NCBI RefSeq assembly: GCF_016031635.1
Contig: NZ_JACEGD010000019.1
Span: forward strand, 62,001 to 126,000
Direction of reading: 5' to 3'
Origin: Bradyrhizobium diversitatis
GTDB lineage: Bacteria; Pseudomonadota; Alphaproteobacteria; Rhizobiales; Xanthobacteraceae
Length of the DNA stretch: 64,000 nucleotides
Part shown: piece after piece, positions 35,399-44,571 of the stretch
How the letters are laid out: each line of letters starts with the position of its first letter
Numbering within the stretch: the first letter of the stretch is position 1
Position numbers and translations under genes: made by a program
Notes under the pieces: generated by a model
What the model saw: only the letters and a program-made list of their open reading frames with translations
What the model was told of the DNA's origin: nothing
The model's database searches: none

Positions 35399-36487
35399 TC
35401 AAACCGATTGCTCGATCTGCGGCCGGGAGAACATGCTGCGGATCGCGCCGTCCAGCAATCGCCTTAGCCTGACCTCGATCAGCTCATAGCTGATCGCGCT
35501 TGCAACCAGCGACACCACCAGCCCAAGCCCGATGAAGGCGGTCCACAGCAGCCAGCGGTCGACGCCGGCGGCGACCAGCTTCAGGCCGATCACCTGCAGG
35601 GGGAACAGCACGAAGGGGTGCACCAGATAGAGGCTGTAGCTGATCTTGCCGACATATTGCAGCGCCGGTAGGCTCAGAGCCCTGCCGAGGCCCGAGTCCG
35701 GAGCGAGCACCATGCCAAACAGCAGAAATCCCGGAATGAGCCCGACGAAGGGGTGAAACAGCACCAGGCTCGCATACAGCGCAGCTCCGCAAGCAAGGCC
35801 CGCGAGCAAGCCGATGCGTCCCGGAATCGAGATGCGGAATCCCGTGGCGCTGAACAGCATGCCGATGCAGAAGAAGGCGGTGATCGGCCAGTGCATCAGG
35901 CAGGCGATGCCAAGCAGGACCAGGGGCGCCGCCAGCAATCTGCCACCGGTGCGCCACACCGAGAACGTCAGCGCAAACCAGATGTAGAACGCCCACTCGT
36001 ATGTCAATGTCCAGGCGTTCTGCTGGGCGATGGGCAGGCCGAGCGCGTCCTGCACGAAGAACAGATTGGCCGCAAAGATCGCGAGGTAGCTGCTCAGATC
36101 GATGCCGCGGAAGAACTTGTAGGCCACGATCGGACCGATCGCGAACAGCGCAAGATGCAGCACGACGAACACCGGCATGATGCGCAGGACGCGGTCGAAG
36201 AAGAACCGTGACAGCGACCCGTGCCGCACCAGGCTCGCCGGGATCAGGAATCCGCTGATCATGAAGAATAGTTCGACGCCGTGCCCGCCGACATTGATCA
36301 CCGATTGCAGCCAGGGCCAGAGCGGCGGCAGGAAGCCGGGATCCGGGATGTCGTACATGCCCCCCTTCGGCATGTCGTAGAAATGATCCATCAGCACGCT
36401 CAGCGCAGCGATCGCGCGAAGGCCCTGGACCGACGGAACGAACGATCCGTCATAGGCAGTGCCCGGCTGGTGGGGTGTTTTGATCAC
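35399..36487 (-). CDS. acyltransferase 3 family membrane protein
   Basis: A 362-residue inner-membrane acyltransferase with about ten segments; signatures VQGLRAIAALSVLMDHFYD (His at about 36) and VELFFMISGFLIPASL. The start is taken as GTG at 36487, which overlaps the stop of the upstream acyltransferase gene by four bases (GTGA), a translational coupling; no closer ATG keeps the family N-terminus. It is the last gene of a minus-strand operon of three acyltransferases and a polymerase. Probably decorates EPS repeat units with an acyl group. Confidence 0.9.
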   Translation of the reverse strand: MIKTPHQPGTAYDGSFVPSVQGLRAIAALSVLMDHFYDMPKGGMYDIPDPGFLPPLWPWLQSVINVGGHGVELFFMISGFLIPASLVRHGSLSRFFFDRVLRIMPVFVVLHLALFAIGPIVAYKFFRGIDLSSYLAIFAANLFFVQDALGLPIAQQNAWTLTYEWAFYIWFALTFSVWRTGGRLLAAPLVLLGIACLMHWPITAFFCIGMLFSATGFRISIPGRIGLLAGLACGAALYASLVLFHPFVGLIPGFLLFGMVLAPDSGLGRALSLPALQYVGKISYSLYLVHPFVLFPLQVIGLKLVAAGVDRWLLWTAFIGLGLVVSLVASAISYELIEVRLRRLLDGAIRSMFSRPQIEQSV

Positions 36488-37590
36488 TCTGCGGCACCCT
36501 GGGTGCTGAGGGCCGGCTCGAGAATGACAGGTTTTCTCCGCGCCGAGCGGAACCTCTGCCCGAAGGAAATGCTGGGCTTCTCGATGAAGGCAAATGTCAT
36601 CCAGCTGACCAGGATCGACAACGCAAGGATCACGGCCAGGAAGATCGACCATCCCAGCGGCCCGTCGCCGAACCAGAACAGGCGGTGGACGACCACGATC
36701 ACGAACGGCGACATCAGGTAGACCGAATAGCTGATCACACCGACGAACGCCATCGGACGCCACGCCATTCGCTCGCCGAACACGGCAAAGGCGATGAAGA
36801 CCAGCGCCGCGCAGACATAGGCCGATCCGATCGAATAGCTGTAGAAGAAATTCTCGTGATAGACGCCTCCGAAACGCCGATCGGACAGGGCGGCGGCGAA
36901 GATCGCATACAGCAGCGTGCAGACGGCCACATGGGTCCATCGCAGCTTGCCGCCAATGACGGTGTCGCGGATGATCTTGCCCAGGAACATCGCCGACAGG
37001 TTCAACCCGACCTCCATCACGGAGGATACGGTTCTGTTCTCGATCAGAAGCGCAGCGGTCGTTCCGACCAGCGCGGCCGCGACGACGATCGTCACCGCCG
37101 TGAAGCGCTGGTTCAACAGTCCCATCGCAAAGAGGATCGTGCATCCGACGTAGAACAAGAGCTCGATCGCCAGCGTCCAGTAGAACACCCAGAGGTTCGG
37201 GACGTTCACGAAGGTCTGTAGCATCGTCACGTTGGCGGCGACCTGCCCCAGCGGATAGACTTTCGAATTGAGCAGCTGCATCGTCACGAGCCCGACGACG
37301 AGCGAGGTCCAGTAGGCCGGATAGAGCCGGAAGAAGCGGCTGATCGTAAAGTCCCGCACGGGCGTGGCGCTGTCCGGAAAGCTGAACGGAATGACGAAGC
37401 CGCTGACGAAGAAGAAGAGGACGACGCCGAACCGGCCGAAGTTCATGTAGTAGCCGAACACGTCATGGATGGGCCGGTAAAAGGCGCCCGTCGGGTGCTG
37501 CTCGACGATCACCTCGAATACGTGCTGGACAAGGACCGACAGCACGGCGATGCCGCGCAGCGTGTCGATGAATGCGAGCCGTCTATGCAT
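36484..37590 (-). CDS. acyltransferase 3 family membrane protein
   Basis: A 368-residue inner-membrane acyltransferase with about ten segments; signatures RLAFIDTLRGIAVLSVLVQHVFE and VVLFFFVSGFVIPFSFP. It starts nine bases after the polymerase gene ends and overlaps the next acyltransferase by four bases. The N-terminal His follows the family position. It is distinct in sequence from its three relatives in the window, which suggests different acyl groups or positions rather than a recent duplication. Confidence 0.92.
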   Translation of the reverse strand: MHRRLAFIDTLRGIAVLSVLVQHVFEVIVEQHPTGAFYRPIHDVFGYYMNFGRFGVVLFFFVSGFVIPFSFPDSATPVRDFTISRFFRLYPAYWTSLVVGLVTMQLLNSKVYPLGQVAANVTMLQTFVNVPNLWVFYWTLAIELLFYVGCTILFAMGLLNQRFTAVTIVVAAALVGTTAALLIENRTVSSVMEVGLNLSAMFLGKIIRDTVIGGKLRWTHVAVCTLLYAIFAAALSDRRFGGVYHENFFYSYSIGSAYVCAALVFIAFAVFGERMAWRPMAFVGVISYSVYLMSPFVIVVVHRLFWFGDGPLGWSIFLAVILALSILVSWMTFAFIEKPSISFGQRFRSARRKPVILEPALSTQGAAE

Positions 37591-37599
37591 CGTTCGTTC

Positions 37600-38937
37600 T
37601 CACCTGCTTCCGCTCGCCGCCGGTAGATCCGGACCGAAGCCATCCAATGGTCGTATCGGCGGCCGCATGACGATCGGCACGGCGTCGGCCCCGCGTGCGG
37701 AGGTGGCACGCCGCGAGAACACTTCGCTGAAACTCAATGCGATGATCAGTAGGCCGGAGGCTGGGCCGTAATTCAGGACCGTGATCGTGAACAGGTTGAC
37801 GACGAAGAGAAGCGTCAGCTTGTACACGTCGGTCGCACCGAACGTTGCCCGAAACACCATCACCATGAACGCGACGAAGGGAAGACCGAACATCAGGTAC
37901 GTCCCGATGTAGAAATTGTCGACCGGCACCCAGTAGGGCGAAAGCGGCGAGAACAGCTTCTGCGGATAGTTGAAGCAGCCCGCGCCGCAACCCGTCACGA
38001 GGCCTATCGGCATGAGCTGGCTCATATAGACGAAGGGCAACTGCCAGCTGTTGTTGATGCGATCGAGAATGCTGAACAAGGTCGAGTGCGGCACGGCGGC
38101 GGTGCCGGAGGCGACCACGATCATGAAGAACGGCACGAAGATCGCGACGAAGGACCACTGTGCAATGGACCGGATCGCGGGGAAGCGCGATCTTTCCGGC
38201 AACATCCGCACGAACACCAGCAAGAGCAAATAGAGCACGAGGACGATCATGGTCGTCTTGCTCGTGGTCAGCTTGGTGGCATAGATCGCGATGGAGCCGA
38301 ACAGGAGGCACCACGTCGTGCTCATGCGAATGGAGGTGATCGCGAACGACACCAGGATGAAGAAGGCCGCCATGGTATTGTCGGCTGCAAAGCCCATGAG
38401 GCGCTGGTCGTCGCCGCCATAGGCCCACCACAACCGGCCGGCCTCGCGTACGGCGCCGAAGGCCTCGTATTTGTAGCCCACCCAAGGCATCAGGTAGAAC
38501 TTCGTCAGGAAAACGCCGATCACGGACAGGTAGAAAGTCACAGCGATGACCGACAGCAGCTTTCGGTATGAGCCCAGGCTCGAATCGCAGAAGCAGAATC
38601 CGACGAAGACCGGCAGCATCATCTTGAACGATGAGATCGCTGCGTTCATCGTCCCCATCATGAAGTAGCCCAGCACGAGCGACAGCATGATCTGCACGAG
38701 CACCAGCAGAGCCAGCGTGCTGCGACTGCGCAGGACACAATGGACGAAGAACTGGGCGAGGCACAGGAGCGCAACGCCGTCGGGCACATACCACAGCGCA
38801 TCCATGTGATAGATGCTGGTATAGTAGCGCATCACGCCGCCGAAGGCGTCGCGGACCAGATAGGCGCCGAGCGCGATCGCCTCGATGTTGAGGCTGATCA
38901 GCGTGATTTTCGGCCGGTTCAGCGCGAGGATGGTCAT
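37600..38937 (-). CDS. Wzy-type polysaccharide polymerase / O-antigen ligase-like protein
   Basis: A 445-residue membrane protein with about eleven to twelve segments and one larger periplasmic loop (about residues 290-350) that includes GLVTGCGAGCFNYPQ and VDNFYIGTYLMFG. These loops correspond to the catalytic loops of the Wzy/WaaL superfamily. It would polymerise lipid-linked repeat units in the periplasm. It sits between acyltransferase genes in one operon and seven bases after 38945-40156. Families of this fold diverge strongly, so the call rests on topology, loop pattern and context. Confidence 0.8.
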   Translation of the reverse strand: MTILALNRPKITLISLNIEAIALGAYLVRDAFGGVMRYYTSIYHMDALWYVPDGVALLCLAQFFVHCVLRSRSTLALLVLVQIMLSLVLGYFMMGTMNAAISSFKMMLPVFVGFCFCDSSLGSYRKLLSVIAVTFYLSVIGVFLTKFYLMPWVGYKYEAFGAVREAGRLWWAYGGDDQRLMGFAADNTMAAFFILVSFAITSIRMSTTWCLLFGSIAIYATKLTTSKTTMIVLVLYLLLLVFVRMLPERSRFPAIRSIAQWSFVAIFVPFFMIVVASGTAAVPHSTLFSILDRINNSWQLPFVYMSQLMPIGLVTGCGAGCFNYPQKLFSPLSPYWVPVDNFYIGTYLMFGLPFVAFMVMVFRATFGATDVYKLTLLFVVNLFTITVLNYGPASGLLIIALSFSEVFSRRATSARGADAVPIVMRPPIRPLDGFGPDLPAASGSR

Positions 38938-38944
38938 GTCCGGC

Positions 38945-40156
38945 TCAGTTCGTCGGCCGCGCCGATGGCGCCGGTGAGGCGGAGAAATCGGTCCGGCTCC
39001 CGAGAGCGTTCCGCATCCACTTGCCGCCGGGAATCTCGACGTAGCGATAAGTGAAGTGCGAAACCACGAGCACCGCGGCCAGCGAGACGACCAGGTTCAG
39101 CGTGGCCGGCAGGCCCGCCCAGACCGAATCCAGCGCAGCGATCCGCCCGGCTCCCACGGCCCGTACGAAATATTCGGCCAGCAGCACCACGAGCGCGTGC
39201 ACCATATAGATGGAGTAGGAACGGCGACCGAGCCAGACCAGCGGCTTGGCCACCAGCATCCGCGGCACCAGCAGCGCATCCGGAAAGGCCAGCAGACTGC
39301 CAAGGAAGACCGCGAACGTCACCGGCGCGAGGAAAGTTGCCGCAGGATTGGTCTCCGCCAGGGACACCAGGACGATGCTGGCGATCATGGCGACGAATTG
39401 CAGCATGCCCTGCACGGCAGGACCCGGCTTCGCCGGCAGGCGATCGACGATCCTGACCGTCAGCACGCCCAGGAAGAAGCTCACGAAGCAGCGCAGGATC
39501 CCGAAATCGGTCTGAAGCCCGAGGCTCCTCTTGTCGAGCACGAAGATGATGAAGACCAGGCTGCCGACGGCAAGCGCCCCGCACAGGACGTAGAACCACA
39601 ACAAGGAACGCATGCGCTGGGCCAGCAGTACGATCAGACCGAACACCAGATAGGTATAGAACTCGACGCTGATGCTCCAACTCGGCGCGTTCCAGCTGAG
39701 ATAGTCGATGAACCCCATGGAGTGCAGCAGCAGGACGTTGAGAACGAAGGAATAGGCGTTGTTCACCTCGAAGGCCGCCGGCGCGGCCACCACGACGCCG
39801 GCCATGACCAGGCTGATGCGCAGGAGGCGAAACAACAGATTTGCCAACAGCATGACGATGTGCAGCGGATAGACCCTCGCCAGGCGCCGCACCATGAATT
39901 CGCGCAACGAGAAGCGCCCGAAGTCGCTCTCGACATAGCTGAGCGACATAACGATCCCGCTGAGAACAAAGAACAAATCGACCAACAGCCAAGCGCTCCT
40001 GAAGAACGAGCAGTTGATCCACGCATTGTGCGGGAACGCCGCGAGGAAAGTCGGCATCAGCAGCAGGTGGTGAATCACCACCGAAGTCGCGGCGATCCCC
40101 CGAATGCTGTCGAGCGGCAGGACATGCGTCTTCTCACGATGAACCGACTCCGTCAC
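38945..40156 (-). CDS. acyltransferase 3 family membrane protein
   Basis: A 403-residue inner-membrane acyltransferase with signatures VLPLDSIRGIAATSVVIHHLLL and LVDLFFVLSGIVMSLSYV, and about ten membrane segments. It is the first gene of a four-gene minus-strand operon (acyltransferase, polymerase, acyltransferase, acyltransferase). Its promoter must lie in the long divergent region 40157-40777, which shares motifs with the promoter region at 46003-46630. Likely role is modification of EPS repeat units. Confidence 0.92.
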   Translation of the reverse strand: MTESVHREKTHVLPLDSIRGIAATSVVIHHLLLMPTFLAAFPHNAWINCSFFRSAWLLVDLFFVLSGIVMSLSYVESDFGRFSLREFMVRRLARVYPLHIVMLLANLLFRLLRISLVMAGVVVAAPAAFEVNNAYSFVLNVLLLHSMGFIDYLSWNAPSWSISVEFYTYLVFGLIVLLAQRMRSLLWFYVLCGALAVGSLVFIIFVLDKRSLGLQTDFGILRCFVSFFLGVLTVRIVDRLPAKPGPAVQGMLQFVAMIASIVLVSLAETNPAATFLAPVTFAVFLGSLLAFPDALLVPRMLVAKPLVWLGRRSYSIYMVHALVVLLAEYFVRAVGAGRIAALDSVWAGLPATLNLVVSLAAVLVVSHFTYRYVEIPGGKWMRNALGSRTDFSASPAPSARPTN

Positions 40157-40777
40157 ATCAACATTCCATAGCTATTGCACCGCAGCAGTGTGTATCAGGT
40201 CTCGCGCATGTTCAATCTTCGCGATCGCGGACTCGCGCTCGATGCATGACGATCGACGATAGTTTCAATGCTCGCAGATCATTCCGACATGCGAGCGCCA
40301 ACTTCACGCCACTTTTTGTTCGAGGGCGCGCATGCTTCGGGCGCAAATTTCATGAGCCGTGATGATTGCGAGTATTTGCGTGGAAAGTGTGCGCGAAATT
40401 CGGCGCTGTTGCGGTGGGGCGCAGCGACATTGATCCCGGATCTCTTCGCATGCAGATGTCGCATATGTCGCGCGGACATTTTTCGGCAGGAAGGGAACAA
40501 TGTCCGCGTATGGCGCTTGTGTCCGTTTTGCGACGCGTGCTTGCGGCGCTTTGACGGGCGAACGCCTCATTTGTTTTCAGGTTGCAACATTCCTGGGCGC
40601 AAGCATGCCGATCTCGCAGGCATTGCATCTCCCGCTCTTGCAACCGATCGGAAGCAGCTAACGCATTCGTTGTGGGCGATCGGTGTATCGAGCTTTTGCG
40701 CCGCACAAAAATTGACACAGTTGACTGGCAAGTTTCGCGTGTTCTCCTACTGCAACAGGGACGACGAAGGGACACGG
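40157..40777. promoter_or_regulatory. 620-base divergent regulatory region of EPS module A
   Basis: No gene is supported, although a plus-strand frame stays open through most of it. It separates the acyltransferase operon from the secreted-protein/kinase operon. It carries GCGAAATTCGGCGC (40393-40406), CGCAGCGACATTG (40420-40432), GTTTTGCGACGC (40525-40536) and CTTTTGCGCCGCAC (40693-40706). The first, second and fourth recur with at most one change in the other long divergent region of the module (46003-46630). These look like binding sites for a shared regulator. Confidence 0.5.
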
Positions 40778-41347
40778 ATGGGCTGCGGAGCGACACGTCG
40801 TCACATGAAGCCGCGATGGCTCCCGATCGCCTTCGCGGGCTCTGCCCTGATTCTCATCAGCGTCGATGCTTGCCATGCGCAGTGCGTCGAATTCTCGGAC
40901 CGCGCCTCGCAGCTCGAACTCGACACCTTCGTCAAGTCGCCCTCCTCGCTGCTGGAGCGGCTGCGCAATGACAAGGAGAAGTTGCGATTTCGGCTCTCCA
41001 CCTATATCGCGACGGATCCATCAGTGTTGCCGTCCGTGCAGACGCTCATCTCCGCATCGGCTTCAGCCGATCGGACAGGCATCGGCGCCGCGCTGCGGAT
41101 AGCCGAAGGGCGGTGCACGTCGACGAAGCCTGACGCGGCGCGCAAGATCAGGGATTTTGCACAGCGGATCGGAGATCTCAACGTGCAAGCAGGCTATTCC
41201 GCAGCGGGAGAGGACAACTCCGGCGCCCAGCAGGCCCAATCGCAAGGCAAGGGACTTGCACAGCCGCGCCGAGGCGGAGCCCTTCTCGAGGGCGAATGGA
41301 AGACCAAGCTGGCCGACCCGTTCAAACCCGTCCCCCTTCCGAATTGA
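40778..41347 (+). CDS. small exported protein of unknown function upstream of the EPS co-polymerase
   Basis: A 189-residue protein with a Sec signal (LPIAFAGSALILISVDACHA) and a helical mature part with two Cys (AQCVEF and EGRCTS) that may form a disulphide. The C-terminal third is Gln/Gly-rich and low in complexity. ATG 40778 has GAAGGGA at good spacing; ATG 40805 would also retain the signal. It lies 31 bases before the co-polymerase kinase gene in the same orientation, so it is probably cotranscribed and acts in export or regulation of EPS in the periplasm. No known family was recognised. Confidence 0.75.
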   Translation: MGCGATRRHMKPRWLPIAFAGSALILISVDACHAQCVEFSDRASQLELDTFVKSPSSLLERLRNDKEKLRFRLSTYIATDPSVLPSVQTLISASASADRTGIGAALRIAEGRCTSTKPDAARKIRDFAQRIGDLNVQAGYSAAGEDNSGAQQAQSQGKGLAQPRRGGALLEGEWKTKLADPFKPVPLPN

Positions 41348-41378
41348 TCAGCGACCGTCAAAGGCAGCGAATTCACAG

Positions 41379-43580
41379 ATGTATCAGCCTAGAGAGCACT
41401 TTCAGTCGGGCCACCGTTTCGGTATCGAGTTCGGCGGAGCGGTCCTCAGCTTCGAGCGCGTGACCGATGTGCTGCGCCGCCAGTGGCCGATCATTGCGGC
41501 GTGCGTCGGAGCTTCGCTGGCCCTGGTGATCGTGTACCTGGCCACGGCGCAACCCATGTATACGGCGAATGCCCGCATCATGATGGATACGCGTCAGGCG
41601 CAGGTGCTGGACAAGGACAGCAACACCAGCAGCGCTCTGATCGATACCGGCTATGTCGACAGCCAGGTCGAAATCATCAACTCGGACGACCTGATTCTGT
41701 CCGTTGTCCGTCGCCTGAAGCTGACGGAGGATCCGGAGTTCAATGGTTCGAGTCCGGGCCTCCTCTCCCTCATCATCGGCAAGGTCACGTCGCTATTCGG
41801 CTCCCGCGAGCCCGCGTCCCAGGAACGAATCGAACATGCCGTGGTCGAGCAGATTCAGAAGAACCTGCGAACGGAGCGCGTCCTCGCCACATATGTCCTG
41901 TCGCTGAGCTATCGCTCGCGGAGCCCCGACAAGGCCGCCAAGATCGCCAACGCCGTCGCCAATGCCTACCTTGTCGGCGCCCTCGAAGCCAAATATCAAT
42001 CCACAAAGCGGGCAACCGAGTGGCTTCAGCAGCGCAGCCTCGAGCTGAGCGAGCAGGCGACGGCCAGCGACCGCGCCGTGCAGACCTTCAAGGCCGAGCA
42101 CAACATCGTCGGTACCAGCCGCGGCCTGATGTCCGAGCAGCAATTGTCGGACCTGAACACGCAGCTGGTTCAGGCGCGGGCTGCGACCGCCGAGGCCAAG
42201 GCCCGGCTCGACCGGATCGACGCAATCTCCGATCAGGATCTCGCCCAGCCGACGGTGACGGACGCTCTCAACAACTCGGTCATTACCCGTCTCCGCGCCC
42301 AATATCTCGACCTCCAGGCCCAATATTCCGACTGGTCCAGGCGCTACGGCAAGCAACATCTTGCGGCGGTCAATTTGGCCAACAAGATGGAGGAGCTGCG
42401 CAAGAATATCGCCGATGAGCTGCGTCGGATCGGCGACGCTTATCGCAGCGACTACGAGATCGCAAAGAGCCGCGAGGCGTCGCTCGAAAAGAACGTGAAG
42501 GAGCTCGTTGCCCAGGCGGGCCACACCGGCCAGGCCGAAGTCAAGCTGCGCGATCTCGAAAGCGCCGCCGACACCTATCGCAATCTCTACAACAACTTCC
42601 TCGAGAAGCTGCAGAGCGCGACGCAGAACCAGAGCTTCCCGCTCAGCGAGGCGCGTCTCATCAGCACCGCCGCCAAGCCGGATCGCAAGAGTTCGCCGCG
42701 CACGGTCCTGGCGCTGGTGGGAGGCCTGGTGGGCGGTCTCTTTCTCGGCTTCGGCGTCGCTTTTGCGCGGGAGCTGCTGAGCGACGTGCTGCGGACCCCC
42801 GGCGAGGTCGAGGACGAGCTCGGCGTGAAATGTCTCGGCGTCCTGCCCGATATTCGGTCGTCCACGAAGGCCGGCCCATCCGATCTGTCCCGCTACGTCG
42901 TTGACCACCCATTCTCGCGGTTTGCCGAGACGCTGCGCAACATCAAGGTGTCGATCGACGTTGCCCGCCTGACCCGCGAGATCAAGGTGATCGGCATCGT
43001 CTCTTCCCTTCCCAAGGAAGGAAAAACGACTGTCGCCGCCAATTTCGCGCAGTTGGTCGCCCTGACGGGGCACCGCACGGTTCTGATCGACGGCGATCTG
43101 CACACGCGCTCGCTGACGCGAGAGCTCGCGCCCAATGCCAAGAGCGGACTGGTGGAGGCCCTGAACGATCCCGCGAGCCTCGGCTACCACGTGCAGCGGA
43201 GCAAGGAAACGGGACTGGATTTCCTCCCCTCCGTCGTAGCTTCCCGCATGGTGAATTCGGCCGACGTCATCGGATCGAAGGCGATGGCCGAACTGCTCAA
43301 GGTGCTGAGAGACCACTATGAGTACATCGTGATCGATCTTGCCCCGGTGATGCCGGTGGCGGATTCGAAGGCCGTGAGCTTCCTGATCGATGCCATGGTC
43401 TACGTCATCGAATGGGGGCAGACGACACGAAGCGCTCTTCAGGAGTCGGTTTCCGGCTCGGAAGTCCTTCAGAAGAAACTGCTCGGCGCCGTGCTCAACC
43501 GCGCCAACCCGAAGATGCTCAAGCGCATCGAGGCCTACAAGGGCAAGCACCACAACAGCTATTACGTCGAGCATGCCTGA
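41379..43580 (+). CDS. polysaccharide co-polymerase / tyrosine autokinase (Wzc/ExoP-like)
   Basis: A 733-residue inner-membrane protein that controls chain length and export of EPS. A Wzz domain lies between two membrane segments (ACVGASLALVIVYLATA near 45 and ALVGGLVGGLFLGFGVAF near 450), with a long coiled-coil periplasmic part and a proline-rich region. The cytoplasmic kinase has Walker A SSLPKEGKTTVA (about 545), Walker A' TVLIDGDLH and Walker B YIVIDLAPVMPVADS. The C-terminal tail is short, with only three Tyr near the end (AYKGKHHNSYYVEHA). The ATG at 41379 follows the small exported gene. No cognate Wza or low-molecular-weight phosphatase is in the window. Confidence 0.93.
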   Translation: MYQPREHFQSGHRFGIEFGGAVLSFERVTDVLRRQWPIIAACVGASLALVIVYLATAQPMYTANARIMMDTRQAQVLDKDSNTSSALIDTGYVDSQVEIINSDDLILSVVRRLKLTEDPEFNGSSPGLLSLIIGKVTSLFGSREPASQERIEHAVVEQIQKNLRTERVLATYVLSLSYRSRSPDKAAKIANAVANAYLVGALEAKYQSTKRATEWLQQRSLELSEQATASDRAVQTFKAEHNIVGTSRGLMSEQQLSDLNTQLVQARAATAEAKARLDRIDAISDQDLAQPTVTDALNNSVITRLRAQYLDLQAQYSDWSRRYGKQHLAAVNLANKMEELRKNIADELRRIGDAYRSDYEIAKSREASLEKNVKELVAQAGHTGQAEVKLRDLESAADTYRNLYNNFLEKLQSATQNQSFPLSEARLISTAAKPDRKSSPRTVLALVGGLVGGLFLGFGVAFARELLSDVLRTPGEVEDELGVKCLGVLPDIRSSTKAGPSDLSRYVVDHPFSRFAETLRNIKVSIDVARLTREIKVIGIVSSLPKEGKTTVAANFAQLVALTGHRTVLIDGDLHTRSLTRELAPNAKSGLVEALNDPASLGYHVQRSKETGLDFLPSVVASRMVNSADVIGSKAMAELLKVLRDHYEYIVIDLAPVMPVADSKAVSFLIDAMVYVIEWGQTTRSALQESVSGSEVLQKKLLGAVLNRANPKMLKRIEAYKGKHHNSYYVEHA

Positions 43581-44231
43581 AGCGCAGGCGCGGCGACTGG
43601 CTTTAGGTTGAATTGATTGCCGCGGGTCGGTCGCCTCTCCCGCCTGCGGGAGAGGCGTAGGCCGCCTCCGGCGGCCGTCGTCTCAAAAGACGCCGAGGCA
43701 AAGCCTCGGCTATGGCGAAGCGCCGGGTGAGGGCTTTCTCCTCTTGGGGATTGTCTCATTGCGGAAGCACCCTCTCCCGCAAGCGAGAGAGGGGGCCCAC
43801 TACCGTCGTCGCAGCCGATCAATCCTCATTTCATCGCACTTTAGCCGAAACTGGACGGCTTCGGGCCCGCTGCCGTTTGGCGGCAGGCCTTATTCGTGCT
43901 TAGCGGGATTGCCGCGCGAAAGGCCATCGGGTGCGTCTTCGCGCACGAGACAGCTCGAGCCCGTCGGGCGATCGGAGATTGCGCCAGGCACGCCCGGGCT
44001 GTTCGGGCCTCCGTATTCGTCCGGAATCCACAACTTGCGGTTATTGCTCTAGCCAAAAGCAAGGATTGGCGACAAAATGGTGGCTCAGACAATGCCACCA
44101 TCGGCGCGACCTCCGTCGGAAAAGACGAGACAATCCTGGCCTTGATGCCTCAAAATGCTGAAACTTTAGGCATCTTTCTTTCTCGGTACCCCTGAGGCTA
44201 ATCTCGCCTCATATTCGCAGTTCCTTTTCCG
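43581..44231. other. 650-base intergenic region with REP element and hairpin
   Basis: After the kinase gene this region holds the repeat at 43631-43795, a CTGCCG-TTTGG-CGGCAG stem near 43869, and a TGGTGGC/GCCACCA hairpin at 44078-44100. Short open frames occur on both strands but have no ribosome binding sites or recognisable sequence. No gene is supported here. Confidence 0.5.
43631..43795. repeat. REP-like intergenic repeat element, second copy
   Basis: Bounded by GCCTCTCCCGCCTGCGGGAGAGGC and a CCCTCTCCCGCAAGCGAGAGAGGG hairpin, with internal CCGCCTCCGGCGG and CCGAGG-CAAAG-CCTCGG stems and GCGCCGGGTGAGGGC. The terminal and internal pieces match the element at 11380-11496. Several nested stems could form a stable RNA structure that shields or ends the kinase transcript. 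Confidence 0.75.
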
Positions 44232-44528
44232 GTGGCTCGGATGCTGATCGTACTTACGATTCTGACGATTTGGGTTCTGCTCAACATTCTATTCGTGTTG
44301 ATTGTAGTTCCCCCGCGCAAGCCGCTTCGGCAACCTATGACGACGACGCTCTCACCGGCGCCCATCGACCCAAGCCAGCGTGAGATCGAGCATGACGAAC
44401 CCTTCTCGATCCGCCATGTCATCGTCTCCGTTGCAATGGGGGCCTTCTTCGTGCTCGTGCCGCCGTTGCTCGCCCTGCGCGATGCAATCATGCGGCTCTT
44501 CGGCAGGCCGCCGCGCAGCGGAACCTGA
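44232..44528 (+). CDS. small membrane protein, hypothetical
   Basis: A 98-residue protein with one strong N-terminal membrane segment (MLIVLTILTIWVLLNILFVLIVV) and a second near residues 64-82 (HVIVSVAMGAFFVLVPPLLAL), joined by a Pro-rich loop. Start could be GTG 44232 or ATG 44241; neither has a good ribosome binding site. It is convergent with the sugar phosphotransferase gene, 43 bases away. It may be a small accessory protein of the EPS machinery, but no family is recognised. Confidence 0.55.
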   Translation: MARMLIVLTILTIWVLLNILFVLIVVPPRKPLRQPMTTTLSPAPIDPSQREIEHDEPFSIRHVIVSVAMGAFFVLVPPLLALRDAIMRLFGRPPRSGT

Positions 44529-44571
44529 GGCCCTCAGGCCGGAGGTTCCAGCCAATTCAGAAATCGACCGA

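Noticed and set aside
40268..40777. 170-codon upstream extension of the small exported-protein gene with several Cys pairs
   Set aside because: The signal peptide would be internal, GC content drops and a good ribosome binding site precedes 40778. The Cys pairs look fortuitous in regulatory DNA.
44078..44100. TGGTGGC/GCCACCA hairpin as a terminator
   Set aside because: No T-run and not directly after a gene; noted only as part of the intergenic region.
43896..44195. 99-codon plus-strand frame downstream of the kinase gene
   Set aside because: Arg/Ala-rich first half and no ribosome binding site; lies in a region with hairpins and repeat pieces.
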